This document shows, one piece after another, positions 50,598-59,232 of a stretch of DNA of 64,000 nt. Source of the DNA: MKSF01 sp037190225. GTDB taxonomy: Bacteria; Bacteroidota; Bacteroidia; Chitinophagales; Chitinophagaceae. Position numbers and translations under genes: made by a program. The stretch is from the NCBI GenBank assembly GCA_037190225.1, contig JBBCJL010000007.1:210919-274918 (forward strand), in the 5' to 3' direction. Each line of letters begins with the position of its first letter. Within the stretch, counting starts at the first letter, position 1. The notes under the pieces were generated by a model that was not told where the DNA came from, made no database searches, and saw nothing but the letters and a program-made list of their open reading frames with translations.

Positions 50598-53336
50598 AGC
50601 GGTGCCCGCAGGTTGAAAATGCTTACGTTTGCACCATTGGAGCAAATACTCATACAGAAGCATTTCATGCCTGCGCTGGTCAGTAGCAAAAAGACGATTG
50701 ATATGCATGTGGATCAAGTCGGTATACAGCCTTCTTTTCCTTTCGCCGGATATATCGGACAGGATATCCCGGTAGGATCGTAAGATCCTATCGGGAATGG
50801 TAACGTTTACAGGGTCATTCAGCATGGCTTTGAAAATCCTGTTCATGCGTTTGAGGGCAGCAGTGGATGGCCGGTGCTCGCTGATATGGCAGGAGCAGGC
50901 CCCTTGAATAAGCGCTGTAAATTCACTGTCATCAAAGCCCGACAGATGCCCTGCCATCCGCATCAGCTCCGTGCATATCCGGTATTTGTCAAGGTCGTTC
51001 AGTGCGATATGATCCAGGACCCAAATGCTGTCCATGCAAAAATGCTTCTCTATGGCTTCAATTTTGTCACTGCCATAGCGTTCCAGCTCCCTGGTGTATG
51101 TTGGGCATCGGACATCCCTGATCCTGCCGTCAGACAGCAAGGCGTGTAACGGCTTTTCCATTGCGCGTAATACCCGGAAGTGATATTCGCTTTTCTTTAG
51201 CCTGATCCGCAGGCGTAAATGGTCCCCGCCGTCATTGTAACGAATGAAAAACCAATGCCGGATCAAGGGCTGCAGCTCCCTGATATTGGGAAGAAGGATT
51301 TTTACAAGCAATTCATCTGCATAGCCCGGATGACAGTACAGCTCATAATATACCCATTCACTGCCCGGGAGAAAGTGGCGCTGCTTATCTTTTTCCATAG
51401 AGGGAGCATATGGCGTATAGATCTGCTGTTCGTGGTAAAATGTCAGTAAAAGCTCGGACAGGTATGTATTCCCCCTGCGATCCGCGGCTACCGGTTCTTG
51501 GGGTATAAAGGCTTCCTGTACCCATAATGGTCCTTTCGAATGCAGTACCGACTGCAGCAATGCCATATCATCCATGCAAAGGGTATCCAGCACCAGGGTC
51601 TGGTCGGCATGGCCTGCCCGGATATACCGGGGTATATCCAGGCTCTGAATATATGCGCTTAGGCTGTTGTGCCCGGTATATGCTTTATGTAATCGCCATC
51701 TGGCCGGTGCAACCACGATATTCCGGTACTGCAGCCTGGGAATAAAGTCCAGGTCAGGGAACAGGCGATCCGGATCGGCAATGAAATAAGGTTGTATATC
51801 CTGGTGCTGTATATCGCACAGGATACGAAAAAGCGGGAGGGCCGAACGCTGATAGTTATAGGCTGTGGCAATCCTTGGGATCAGTCTTTTTTTATACCTG
51901 TGGGAATACAGGATCAGTTGACCGTTCCTTACACATACCCGGATATCATTGGCGAGCAGTGGCTCGGCAGATGTATCAAACCCGTGGATGGATAGCTTAT
52001 GGCTGTATATATCCTGCCTTCTGTTGACATTATCCACACGTCTTTCGCCGGTATATCCGATATCGAAAAAGAGAATATCAGGATTGGATGCGCTTTCAAT
52101 CCCTGCGATGGCTCTGCATTGACGCAGGATCTCGGGACTGCACAGGGTAAACCGCCCATGAATGGCTGTCCCCGTGGGACCTCCGAGCTTGTCCAGTATG
52201 ATAAGATCGTCACACAGGCTTAAGATGGCAGAAAAGGTGTTAGGCAGATTGGCCTGCTGGGTTGCCCCGTTGCCGGGAATCTTATCAATAATTATCGGGG
52301 AGCTGTCAAGCTTCAGCCGCTGTCCGATCAGCTCCCTGATCCAGTCATTCGCTGCTCCCGGTCCGGAACTTTCAGAAAGATCTATGATCAAAGAATGGTC
52401 TGCAGCTTCTTCCATACCGCCATATCCTATGCCTATTACCGGATCAAGCGCTTCCATCAGCGGCACTTCACGCTGGTCGTACCTTTTTGAAAAGGCTGCA
52501 ATAAAATCTGCCAGATCCCCGGGAAGCTCAGGAGCGGGAAGCGACCGGCTGAGATGCAGCACCAGCTGCTTTACGGTTTCTAATTGTTTACTATCCGGGC
52601 CGCCTGCCAGGCATCTGCGCTCATTGATCGTGTACTTTGGGGTGCCGGGCCCCTGGGGATGCCTTATCCTGTGAAAGAAATCCTCTCCGATGATATTGGG
52701 ATGGTAATTCGTAAAGATCAGCTGCAGATCGATCAGCTCACTTATCCATGACAAGCTTTCCTCTGACTCTATATTGTATTGGTCCTTGATGGCTTCTATG
52801 ACCTTATTCATAGGTGTGGGATGTTCACATTGCTTGAGTATGGAGTGGACCAATGGAGTGTATGTGATGTCCGAAAGCTGGTAATCCTCTTCTCTGTAAA
52901 TATATCTTATCTCATCACCGATCTGATAATAACTGTGGTTGGCAAAAAGCAGCATAGCATCCAGGGGCTTGGACTTCCACAGATCGGTCAGCTCCTCCGT
53001 GATTTGCCAGTCTGTATATTCATGCTTTACGGGATCGGTATGCAGGATCAGTTGTGAAGTGCCGTTTTTTCCTATGTTGCAGGTTCCGACAGCGGCAAAT
53101 GTGCCGTATGGGGTTGCCCGGAACCTGGCACGGTTGAAATACTTCTGAACCGTTAATTTTATCCGGGGAGGTAAGCTGTGGTATTCCTCGTAGCTGGCAT
53201 TCTCTATCAGTTTGAAGAAGTCAGCGGAAGCAAGCTTTATTGATTCCTTTAGCTCGTTCCAGCTTTGCTCCAGCGTTGCATTAATGGGGAATTGAGGTAC
53301 CCTGAATACTGCCTTTCCGTATAATTTAATGTTCAT
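50574..53336 (-). CDS. Full-length LanB-type lantibiotic dehydratase
   Basis: 920 residues, the length of a complete class I dehydratase. The N-terminal glutamylation domain carries RFRATPYGTFAAVG (72-85), the R.TP[FY]G signature of Lant_dehydr_N. The C-terminal elimination domain starts about 658 (SEWVYYELYCHPGYADELLV, then WFFIRYNDGGDHLRLRIRL, YTRELERYG) and ends with HMHINRLF at 876-883, matching the conserved His/Asn/Arg of NisB-like enzymes. Such enzymes use glutamyl-tRNA to glutamylate Ser/Thr and eliminate glutamate to give dehydroalanine or dehydrobutyrine. The nearest candidate substrate is the 46-residue ORF at 48562. No LanC or transporter is adjacent. Confidence 0.9.
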   Translation of the reverse strand: MNIKLYGKAVFRVPQFPINATLEQSWNELKESIKLASADFFKLIENASYEEYHSLPPRIKLTVQKYFNRARFRATPYGTFAAVGTCNIGKNGTSQLILHTDPVKHEYTDWQITEELTDLWKSKPLDAMLLFANHSYYQIGDEIRYIYREEDYQLSDITYTPLVHSILKQCEHPTPMNKVIEAIKDQYNIESEESLSWISELIDLQLIFTNYHPNIIGEDFFHRIRHPQGPGTPKYTINERRCLAGGPDSKQLETVKQLVLHLSRSLPAPELPGDLADFIAAFSKRYDQREVPLMEALDPVIGIGYGGMEEAADHSLIIDLSESSGPGAANDWIRELIGQRLKLDSSPIIIDKIPGNGATQQANLPNTFSAILSLCDDLIILDKLGGPTGTAIHGRFTLCSPEILRQCRAIAGIESASNPDILFFDIGYTGERRVDNVNRRQDIYSHKLSIHGFDTSAEPLLANDIRVCVRNGQLILYSHRYKKRLIPRIATAYNYQRSALPLFRILCDIQHQDIQPYFIADPDRLFPDLDFIPRLQYRNIVVAPARWRLHKAYTGHNSLSAYIQSLDIPRYIRAGHADQTLVLDTLCMDDMALLQSVLHSKGPLWVQEAFIPQEPVAADRRGNTYLSELLLTFYHEQQIYTPYAPSMEKDKQRHFLPGSEWVYYELYCHPGYADELLVKILLPNIRELQPLIRHWFFIRYNDGGDHLRLRIRLKKSEYHFRVLRAMEKPLHALLSDGRIRDVRCPTYTRELERYGSDKIEAIEKHFCMDSIWVLDHIALNDLDKYRICTELMRMAGHLSGFDDSEFTALIQGACSCHISEHRPSTAALKRMNRIFKAMLNDPVNVTIPDRILRSYRDILSDISGERKRRLYTDLIHMHINRLFATDQRRHEMLLYEYLLQWCKRKHFQPAGTASTRDPAV

Positions 53337-53526
53337 CTGAATTGCCTTTGGTTATTCTCAGGGCAAAATAATAGTTCCGGCAAACTGCCGCGAAAAAATT
53401 ATATGAACGGTAGTCTGGCTATCTGAACAGCATTAATATCATGGGAGGTCCTTTTTCACCATAATAAGAAATATACCCTGTAATCTGATAAGGTACCCGG
53501 TGCGGTTTATGATAACCCGGGTATAA
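53337..53526. other. Upstream region of the dehydratase gene
   Basis: About 190 bases. On the minus strand a near-consensus -7 box, TTATTTTG, lies some 27 bases before the dehydratase ATG, with one mismatch to TAnnTTTG. No small ORF with leader-like features was found here. Confidence 0.4.
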
Positions 53527-53730
53527 AAAGCTCTTAAACAACGGCCTAAAAACTTACTATCAATAGATTATATTTATGAGAACGGAGACAACACAAAAAA
53601 GCAGGAAGTAATCACAGCTATTTTCTCAAAAAAGCTGGAAATTGAAAACAATGAACTTCGAACGGATTGCACTAACGAGGTTGTCCGGCTTATCTACCTG
53701 ATTAACAAAGAATTGAGCGGAAATAAAAAT
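53527..53730 (+). pseudogene. C-terminal remnant of a serine recombinase
   Basis: An open stretch after a TAA at 53524 reads NLLSIDYIYENGDNTKKQEV, then ITAIFSKKLEIENNELRTDC and TNEVVRLIYLINKELSGNKN. This resembles the end of large serine recombinases common on Bacteroidota mobile elements (TKKQEII..IFP.KLE....RT...NE...LIY). The frame runs on into the hairpin and tRNA-Leu sequence, as such genes often do at their attachment site. The recombinase and catalytic domains are missing, so only a relic is left. Confidence 0.55.
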
Positions 53731-53761
53731 GGACAAAACGGAAATCCATCCATTTTGTCCA
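53710..53761. repeat. Right copy of the 52-bp direct repeat; 3' flank of tRNA-Leu
   Basis: 47 of 52 positions match 46027-46078. It forms a hairpin (53730-53742 with 53749-53761, one mismatched pair) followed on the minus strand by TTTTTATTTCC, serving as the tRNA-Leu terminator. It also encodes the last residues (NKNGQNG) of the recombinase relic. Confidence 0.75.
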
Positions 53762-53767
53762 CTCAGG

Positions 53768-53851
53768 TGCGGAAGAGGAGATTCGAACTCCCATGTCCTT
53801 TCGGACACAACGACCTCAACGTTGCGCGTCTACCAGTTTCGCCACCTCCGC
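53768..53851 (-). tRNA. tRNA-Leu (GAG)
   Basis: An 84-base type II tRNA on the minus strand. The acceptor GCGGAGG pairs with CTTCCGC. The anticodon stem CAACG/CGTTG encloses TTGAGGT with anticodon GAG. The long variable arm is TGTCCGAAAGGACA, and the T loop is TTCGAAT. It is the likely attachment locus of the neighbouring element. Confidence 0.95.
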
Positions 53852-53921
53852 GCATCCCGTTTTTCAGGAGTGGTGCAAATTTCAGGTATTTTAATGATTA
53901 TAACAAATTTTACGCTGATTT

Positions 53922-55253
53922 TTAAAAAGAATATCCGGAGTTATCCCATTGCAGCACATCATCCAGGTATTTCAGCACATTATTTTCCGCGTCCTGTCCT
54001 ATGGTCAGGTAGATCTTGTAAAACCTGAATGCGGGAGGATCGGCGGGATGCTGGCCGGCATAGAGGGGATCCCTGAGAGATCCGACCAGGTATTTGGTAT
54101 TCTCCAGCGTGAATACTTCCCGGAAGACTGTATCCTGATAGATACCCTCCACATTGATCGTTCCGTTGGGCCGGAGCTCGGCTTTCAATGTCGTTGTCGC
54201 CGCGGGCCGGGTAGCGCTGCTGTCATCCCGGAAGAGCAGGGGAGCATTGTACACGAACGGGCTGGTGCTGCCGACATTGCTCTCGTAGATGATCTTGCCG
54301 GAACGGATAAAATGAAATTTTTTGCTGGCAATGTCATACCAGAAATATTCTTCCGGGAAGGTATTGGAAAACAGCCGTAGCCTTTCCATATTGATCTTCA
54401 GCTTTTTCCGGTAATCTTCCGGTGAGGTTTTCAGGGACAGCAGGGTAGCCGCGTCCAGCACGCCGGTTTGCGGTAAGGAATGCTTGGCCTGGTATTTCAT
54501 GACCAGGCTAATGGTATCCTCGCTTTGGAGGCCGCCCATTTCCTTCCTGATAACGGTCCAGATGTCCGCGCTGCTGCAGGCATCATTGCGGATCTTGTTT
54601 TTAAGGCTCATGTATTCCTTATTGCCGCTTAATACCATCCAGTTCTTGAGGGCAAATACCATCTGCACATAAAGGAAGTGCTGGGGCCGGTAGATGTCCA
54701 GGGCCGGGAAGGCATCAGACTGGTGTACGGAAAAGATAAGGTTGTCTGCTGCCCGGAAGTTTTCCTGCTGGCTCAGGAGGTCGTTCCTGAAAACTTCCTT
54801 TTTGTCACCGAATGTCAGCAGGTAGGCCGCGGTGATATAGCTTTTGGTCAGCTCCATATCCCATATAACGATGCTGTCCAGCGGAATGCTGACCTGGTTG
54901 TCATACCATTTGGTCAGCTGGCTGTGTATCCTTCCTACCAGGTTGATATTGAGCTTGCCCAGGTCGATCCCTTCATCCTGGAGTGTATAAAGCTGCTGAA
55001 GGTACTGGGAGAAAAGCTGTCCCGGTTCCCGGCAGTTCAGCCATATAAGCTGCATCTGGTTGATCTCATAGGCGCTTTTGCATTGCTTCTCAATTTCGGG
55101 ATGGAGCACATTGCTGAACATCTCCTCCAGGTATTGCTTCGTTCTGGAAGGGATATTGTCAGGATGATACTTTTTTTTATAAGAGCCGGTAATACATCCG
55201 CTGATAGCCAAAAAAGCAGTGATCAGCGCGATGTAGGGTACTGTTCTTCTCAT
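53922..55253 (-). CDS. L,D-transpeptidase/YcbB-like lipoprotein without a visible catalytic Cys
   Basis: About 443 residues from the ATG at 55253, which gives a lipoprotein signal (MRRTVPYIALITAFLAISGC). A helical N-terminal part is followed by a putative peptidoglycan-binding segment (VMKYQAKHSLPQTGVLDAATLLSL) and then strands typical of the start of an YkuD domain (INMERLRLFSNTF, YFWYDIASKKFHFIRSGKII, ESNVGSTS). The HG..(S/T)..C.R active-site motif is not found, and the protein ends in an Asp-rich tail. It is either a non-catalytic relative or a diverged cell-wall protein. Confidence 0.5.
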   Translation of the reverse strand: MRRTVPYIALITAFLAISGCITGSYKKKYHPDNIPSRTKQYLEEMFSNVLHPEIEKQCKSAYEINQMQLIWLNCREPGQLFSQYLQQLYTLQDEGIDLGKLNINLVGRIHSQLTKWYDNQVSIPLDSIVIWDMELTKSYITAAYLLTFGDKKEVFRNDLLSQQENFRAADNLIFSVHQSDAFPALDIYRPQHFLYVQMVFALKNWMVLSGNKEYMSLKNKIRNDACSSADIWTVIRKEMGGLQSEDTISLVMKYQAKHSLPQTGVLDAATLLSLKTSPEDYRKKLKINMERLRLFSNTFPEEYFWYDIASKKFHFIRSGKIIYESNVGSTSPFVYNAPLLFRDDSSATRPAATTTLKAELRPNGTINVEGIYQDTVFREVFTLENTKYLVGSLRDPLYAGQHPADPPAFRFYKIYLTIGQDAENNVLKYLDDVLQWDNSGYSF

Positions 55254-55364
55254 ATGGTATGGATATGCCGGGATCAACTGTTTTTAAAAGTAAGCATTTT
55301 TTGAATAAGCGAAAGCTTTTATGAGGTGCAAAATAACTAATTTTGGATGCCCAATACTTTTATT

Positions 55365-55865
55365 ATGATTACAATTATTTCAGGCACGAACAGACCGGGA
55401 AGCAAAACAGGACAGATCGCAGCATACTACCGGGGATTATTGAAAGAAAAGGGTATAGAACATCAGCTCCTGAGCCTTGAAATATTGGATGGCTTAATGC
55501 GTAACGAAACTATAAGGGAGCTTGAAGATGTTTTCCTGAAGCCGGCGGATAAGTTCATATTCATTGTCCCGGAGTATAACGGCAGCTTTCCCGGTATTCT
55601 GAAGCTCTTGTTCGATATCACCGATATTAAAAGCGTCTGGTATTATAAAAAGGCCCTGCTCACGGGTATTGCCGATGGCAGGGCCGGTAACCTGAGGGGG
55701 CTGGACCACCTGACGAATGTATTGAATTACCTTAAGGTGAATGTATATTTTAATAAGCTGCCTATCTCCAGGATCAACCAGGAAACGGACGAGCAGGGTA
55801 ACTGGCTCAACGCGGTGACCCCGATGGTGATAGCGGAGCAGGTGGGAGGCTTCCTGGATTTCTAA
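55365..55865 (+). CDS. NADPH-dependent FMN reductase family protein
   Basis: 166 residues from ATG 55365 (MITIISGTNRPGSKTGQIA), which places the FMN phosphate-binding loop GTNRPGSKT at the usual N-terminal position; the ATG at 55347 would add six residues. VPEYNGSFPGILKLLFD is the second flavin-contact motif, and KKALLTGIADGRAGNLRGLDHL the third. These flavodoxin-fold reductases pass electrons from NAD(P)H to FMN, quinones or dyes. The stop overlaps the convergent TlpA-like stop by 4 bases. Confidence 0.88.
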   Translation: MITIISGTNRPGSKTGQIAAYYRGLLKEKGIEHQLLSLEILDGLMRNETIRELEDVFLKPADKFIFIVPEYNGSFPGILKLLFDITDIKSVWYYKKALLTGIADGRAGNLRGLDHLTNVLNYLKVNVYFNKLPISRINQETDEQGNWLNAVTPMVIAEQVGGFLDF

Positions 55866-57295
55866 TTCTTGTGATCCCTGCGTTCCAATGATTCTATGAC
55901 CTGGGAAATATTTTCGTGGCTGAGATTTTTACCCCTGATGATCTTGTTCCTGTCCAGCAGGTATATTTTAGGCTTGGTATAGGCATCGTAATGCTTTATA
56001 TAATCGGAGCTGCCATTACCCAGGTCTATGACGTGGGTCCATTCCCCGATACCGAACTCAGCTACTTTTTCCTGTATCTTTTTCTGCTCTTCGCCGGTAG
56101 GCACCGAGAATACCTTTACGCCTTTAGCTTTAAGCGTGCTGTCATACAGGGCTTTCAGCTGGGGTACCTCCTTCAGGCAGTGACCGCAGTCTATGCTCCA
56201 GAAGACCAGCAGCGTATATCCGGCATCCACATCATACAGGGATCTTTTCCTGAGATCGTACAGGTCATATAAAGTGAAATTCTCGCCCTTCCTGCCTATG
56301 ACATTCGGTGCGAGGGTGATGGCCCGGTCAACTACCTTTTTCAGCTGCACGCTGTCCAGCCAGTAGGCCTTGCCCTGCATATGATAGTTTTCAGCCAGGT
56401 GCACAAAGGCGATATCCATACCCATGATCTTGCTGCTATGGGTATAATTGGTCAGCCATTGTAAGGTGAACTTGAAATTTTCCCTGGTATTCCTGGTCAG
56501 GTACAGCAGCTTTTCGGCTTCATAGATGACGGAATCGGGAAGATAGTTGTACACGTAATTATCAAAATAGTATTTCAGCTTGTTCTCGTAAAAAGGGGTA
56601 TGTATCAGTCGGTCGTCCGACAGGTCGTAATTATCCCAGTAGGCTTCTTTCAGCAGGTAGGTAAGGTGAGTGGAATCCACCTCGCCGTTACGGGTATATT
56701 CGGAAGGGTCGGGGTCATTGGGTGGCGTAAATGCGTAAATGATCTTGGACAGCAGCGCGGTCTTTCCCATCGCGTGAGCTATCTCCAGGTTTTGCTGGTA
56801 GGCCTGCTTATAGATATCCCTGGCCCTGGCAGAGATGTCTTCGGACGGATGCTCCTTTTTCAGCTCGTTGACCCGTGTGCGTGCAGTGATAAAATTATTG
56901 TTCATCTCCATATACTCTTCATTGGCCACCGAATTTTTGAAGGTAAGGCCTAAAGGAAGCCTGGCTGTATCTGCCTGCACCTCAAAAGCATCGCCGTTGT
57001 CAAGCAGTATCTCGAAATACTGGCTGTTATTATTGAGCAGGACAAGGTAAACGCCGCCCAGCAGGCTGTCCTTCCGCTGGAAGACCACCTGCTGCTTCTT
57101 GTTGTCTACCCTGGCGGAATCGATCTTATAGATCGTAGGCAGTCCTTTTGCGTAATAATGCGCCAGGTACACGTAACTCCCGTTGAGGGGCTGCTTGAAG
57201 GTCACTTTGATGTTATAGCCTTTCTTCTGGGCAGTTGCCTGGAAGGCTGTCAGCAAGAACAGGAATACAAGCAGGTAGTTGTGGATTTTTTTCAT
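55862..57295 (-). CDS. TlpA/peroxiredoxin-like protein with DUF4369-type N-terminus
   Basis: 477 residues, signal peptide MKKIHNYLLVFLFLLTAFQATAQ. The first domain (KVTFKQPLNGSYVYLAHYY, KIDSARVDNKKQQVVFQ) is DUF4369-like. A long helical region with many Tyr/Leu follows, and the C-terminal thioredoxin fold carries the active site CGHC in LVFWSIDCGHCLKEVPQLK. YTKPKIYLLDRNKIIRG is the cis-Pro region. Probably a periplasmic thiol oxidoreductase, related in layout to the protein at 31170. Confidence 0.85.
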   Translation of the reverse strand: MKKIHNYLLVFLFLLTAFQATAQKKGYNIKVTFKQPLNGSYVYLAHYYAKGLPTIYKIDSARVDNKKQQVVFQRKDSLLGGVYLVLLNNNSQYFEILLDNGDAFEVQADTARLPLGLTFKNSVANEEYMEMNNNFITARTRVNELKKEHPSEDISARARDIYKQAYQQNLEIAHAMGKTALLSKIIYAFTPPNDPDPSEYTRNGEVDSTHLTYLLKEAYWDNYDLSDDRLIHTPFYENKLKYYFDNYVYNYLPDSVIYEAEKLLYLTRNTRENFKFTLQWLTNYTHSSKIMGMDIAFVHLAENYHMQGKAYWLDSVQLKKVVDRAITLAPNVIGRKGENFTLYDLYDLRKRSLYDVDAGYTLLVFWSIDCGHCLKEVPQLKALYDSTLKAKGVKVFSVPTGEEQKKIQEKVAEFGIGEWTHVIDLGNGSSDYIKHYDAYTKPKIYLLDRNKIIRGKNLSHENISQVIESLERRDHKN

Positions 57296-57333
57296 CTTTT
57301 AAAATGCGGGTGGATAACCGGCTGTTGAAATGA

Positions 57334-58104
57334 TTAAAATTGGAGGTGTTTTACAGTAAGCCCTTTATTTTTCAGCTCCTTGAGCGCGTCTATGCCGATC
57401 CCCAGGTGGGTCTCCACGTAGGTGGAGGTGACCAGGGCATCGCTTTTGGAGGTCTTCACGCCTTCGGGGGTCATAGGGCTGTCGCTTACCAGCAGGAGGG
57501 CGCCTGTCGGTATCTCGTTGTAAAATCCGGTAGAGAAGATCGTGGCGGTTTCCATATCTATGGCCATCGCCCTGATCCTTTTCAGGTAGACCTTGAATTC
57601 TTCATCGTGCTCCCACACCCTTCTGTTGGTGGTATAGCAGGTCCCGGTCCAGTAATCCTTTTCATAATTCCTGATGGTGGTGGAGATGGCTTTCTGCAGG
57701 GCGAAGGCAGGAAGCGCGGGCACTTCCGGAGGAAAATAGTCATTGCTGGTACCCTCTCCCCTGATGGCCGCTATGGGCAGGATGAGGTCTCCCACGTTAT
57801 TCTTTTTCTTAAGTCCGCCACATTTACCCAGAAAGAGCACCGCTTTGGGCCTGATGGCGCTCAGCAGATCCATAACGGTAGCGGCGCCGGGGCTGCCCAT
57901 ACCGAAATTGATGATGGTAATATCGTCTGCAGTGGCGCATTGCATCGCTTTCCCGACGCCGACAACTTCCACGCTGTGCCATTCTGCAAACAGTTCTACA
58001 TAATTGGAGAAATTGCACAGCAGGATATAGGAACCGAAATTTTTTAGTTGCTGCCCGGTATAGCGCGGCAGCCAGTCTTTTACTATATCTGGTTTTGTCC
58101 TCAT
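57334..58104 (-). CDS. amn: AMP nucleosidase
   Basis: 256 residues. It matches the short Bacteroidota-type AMP nucleosidase, which hydrolyses AMP to adenine and ribose 5-phosphate. Nucleoside-phosphorylase-fold motifs are present: IINFGMGSPGAATVMDLL (phosphate/ribose loop), VLFLGKCGGLKKKNNVGD, AMAIDMETATIFSTGFY with the base-recognition Glu, and LLVSDSPMTPEGVKT. The long regulatory N-terminal domain of E. coli Amn is absent. The adenine product could feed the adenine deaminase encoded at 21133. Confidence 0.92.
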   Translation of the reverse strand: MRTKPDIVKDWLPRYTGQQLKNFGSYILLCNFSNYVELFAEWHSVEVVGVGKAMQCATADDITIINFGMGSPGAATVMDLLSAIRPKAVLFLGKCGGLKKKNNVGDLILPIAAIRGEGTSNDYFPPEVPALPAFALQKAISTTIRNYEKDYWTGTCYTTNRRVWEHDEEFKVYLKRIRAMAIDMETATIFSTGFYNEIPTGALLLVSDSPMTPEGVKTSKSDALVTSTYVETHLGIGIDALKELKNKGLTVKHLQF

Positions 58105-58490
58105 AGCGTGTGTGGTATTACAACATAAACTGTCTTAAATTTATCTATTTCTACTGGTTTTTATATTCAAATGTATATAAATAACTTTTTATTAATGGCA
58201 ATAGATTGGTGGCCGCTTGCTTTTCCCCGGTACGCCCCGGGTGCATGACTGGGCACTGTAGCCCGGTAATGCCGTTCTTTTAGGGAGACATCCGGCGCTG
58301 TAGATGATCGGGATATTGCTGTAAGCAACAGCTCCACGTGGGTCATAATACGGTATTACTTCCTGGATGGCGCTCACCGGAATATCAGGCAGCATTTTCC
58401 GAAAGACATTTTTCCTGTTTTTCTATGGAATTTAAAAAATAAATACTACCTTTGACCGCTCTTAAACAGCAGCAGCTAATAATGATACTG
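58105..58490. other. Intergenic region upstream of tRNA-Arg
   Basis: About 385 bases with no supported gene. The right end carries the tRNA promoter; the left end is the A/T-rich upstream region of amn. Confidence 0.4.
58447..58454 (+). promoter_or_regulatory. -7 box (TACCTTTG) of tRNA-Arg
   Basis: TACCTTTG fits TAnnTTTG and ends 36 bases before the tRNA 5' end. Confidence 0.6.
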
Positions 58491-58562
58491 CTCCCCATAG
58501 TTTAATGGATAAAACGTAAGTTTCCTAAACTTTTGATATAGGTTCGATTCCTGTTGGGGAGA
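58491..58562 (+). tRNA. tRNA-Arg (CCT)
   Basis: A 72-base cloverleaf. The acceptor CTCCCCA pairs perfectly with TGGGGAG; the D arm is GTTTAATGGATAAAAC; the anticodon loop TTCCTAA has anticodon CCT; the T arm is ATAGGTTCGATTCCTGT. The top pair of the anticodon stem (27-43) is a T-T mismatch. CCA is not encoded. Confidence 0.9.
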
Positions 58563-58564
58563 CT

Positions 58565-58610
58565 AAAAAAAGCAACCCTGTAATTTATAAATTACAGGGT
58601 TGCTTTTTTT
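58565..58610. terminator. Terminator between tRNA-Arg and gldD
   Basis: A long perfect inverted repeat (AAAAAAAGCAACCCTGTAATT and its complement) ending in TTTTTTT, placed to serve both convergent units. Confidence 0.85.
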
Positions 58611-58635
58611 ATATATGCTTCTTTCTGATATTCTT

Positions 58636-59232
58636 TTACCTGAATTTCATAGTTTCAACCAGGTGCTGCATATCCTCGTTCAGGAATTTTATGGCAGGCG
58701 CCAGGGAATCGGCATTCGGTACCGTCTCAAAATACAGGGAGCCTCTCAGGAAATGGCGGACGGAATCCGTAAGATAGAACTGGTGGGCCGATGCCGCATT
58801 GCCGCCTACCTGGTATTTGACACCATAGAGGCTATGAGGGGTCAGGAATTGTTCCGATTCGATGTAGTCGGCGCGTTTATCATGCCCGTATGACAGCCTG
58901 TAGGAATCATCAATGAGCTTGGCCAGCGGGTCTGCTGCCGTAACAGGCTTATAGCTCAGGTAAATGGTGGCATTATAATCCGGGAAGCTTACATTGATCC
59001 AGTAGGGGGCATTCTCCTGCAATACGAGATTGGTATCCTGGGTGATCTTTGCATAATCGGGATATTCAAATTCAAACGGGAAGCCCGCCATGCTGAACTT
59101 CTGGTAGGTATGCGCTGTAGGCATTTCCAGCTTAAAATATCCTTTTTTCCTGGGTGTAGGGCTATAGGGTCTGCAGCTCCATAAGCAGGCTGCTGAGATT
59201 AAGGTAACGAGTATAAAGATATTGCGGTTCAT
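58636..59232 (-). CDS. gldD: Gliding motility lipoprotein GldD
   Basis: 198 residues with a lipoprotein signal (LISAACLWSC, Cys 20). The GldD pattern follows: RPYSPTPRKKGYFKLEMPTAHTYQKF in two parts, FPFEFEYPDYAKI, WINVSFPDYNATIYLSYKPV and a C-terminal FLRGSLYFETVPNADSLAP. GldD is needed for gliding and T9SS function in Flavobacterium. It is the last gene of the operon bamD-rpoZ-coaBC-porD-DUF4296-gldD and overlaps the gene before it by 4 bases. Confidence 0.9.
   Translation of the reverse strand: MNRNIFILVTLISAACLWSCRPYSPTPRKKGYFKLEMPTAHTYQKFSMAGFPFEFEYPDYAKITQDTNLVLQENAPYWINVSFPDYNATIYLSYKPVTAADPLAKLIDDSYRLSYGHDKRADYIESEQFLTPHSLYGVKYQVGGNAASAHQFYLTDSVRHFLRGSLYFETVPNADSLAPAIKFLNEDMQHLVETMKFR

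Noticed and set aside
58192..58395. A 67-codon minus-strand frame upstream of tRNA-Arg
   Set aside because: No signal or motif was found, and its composition is random-like.
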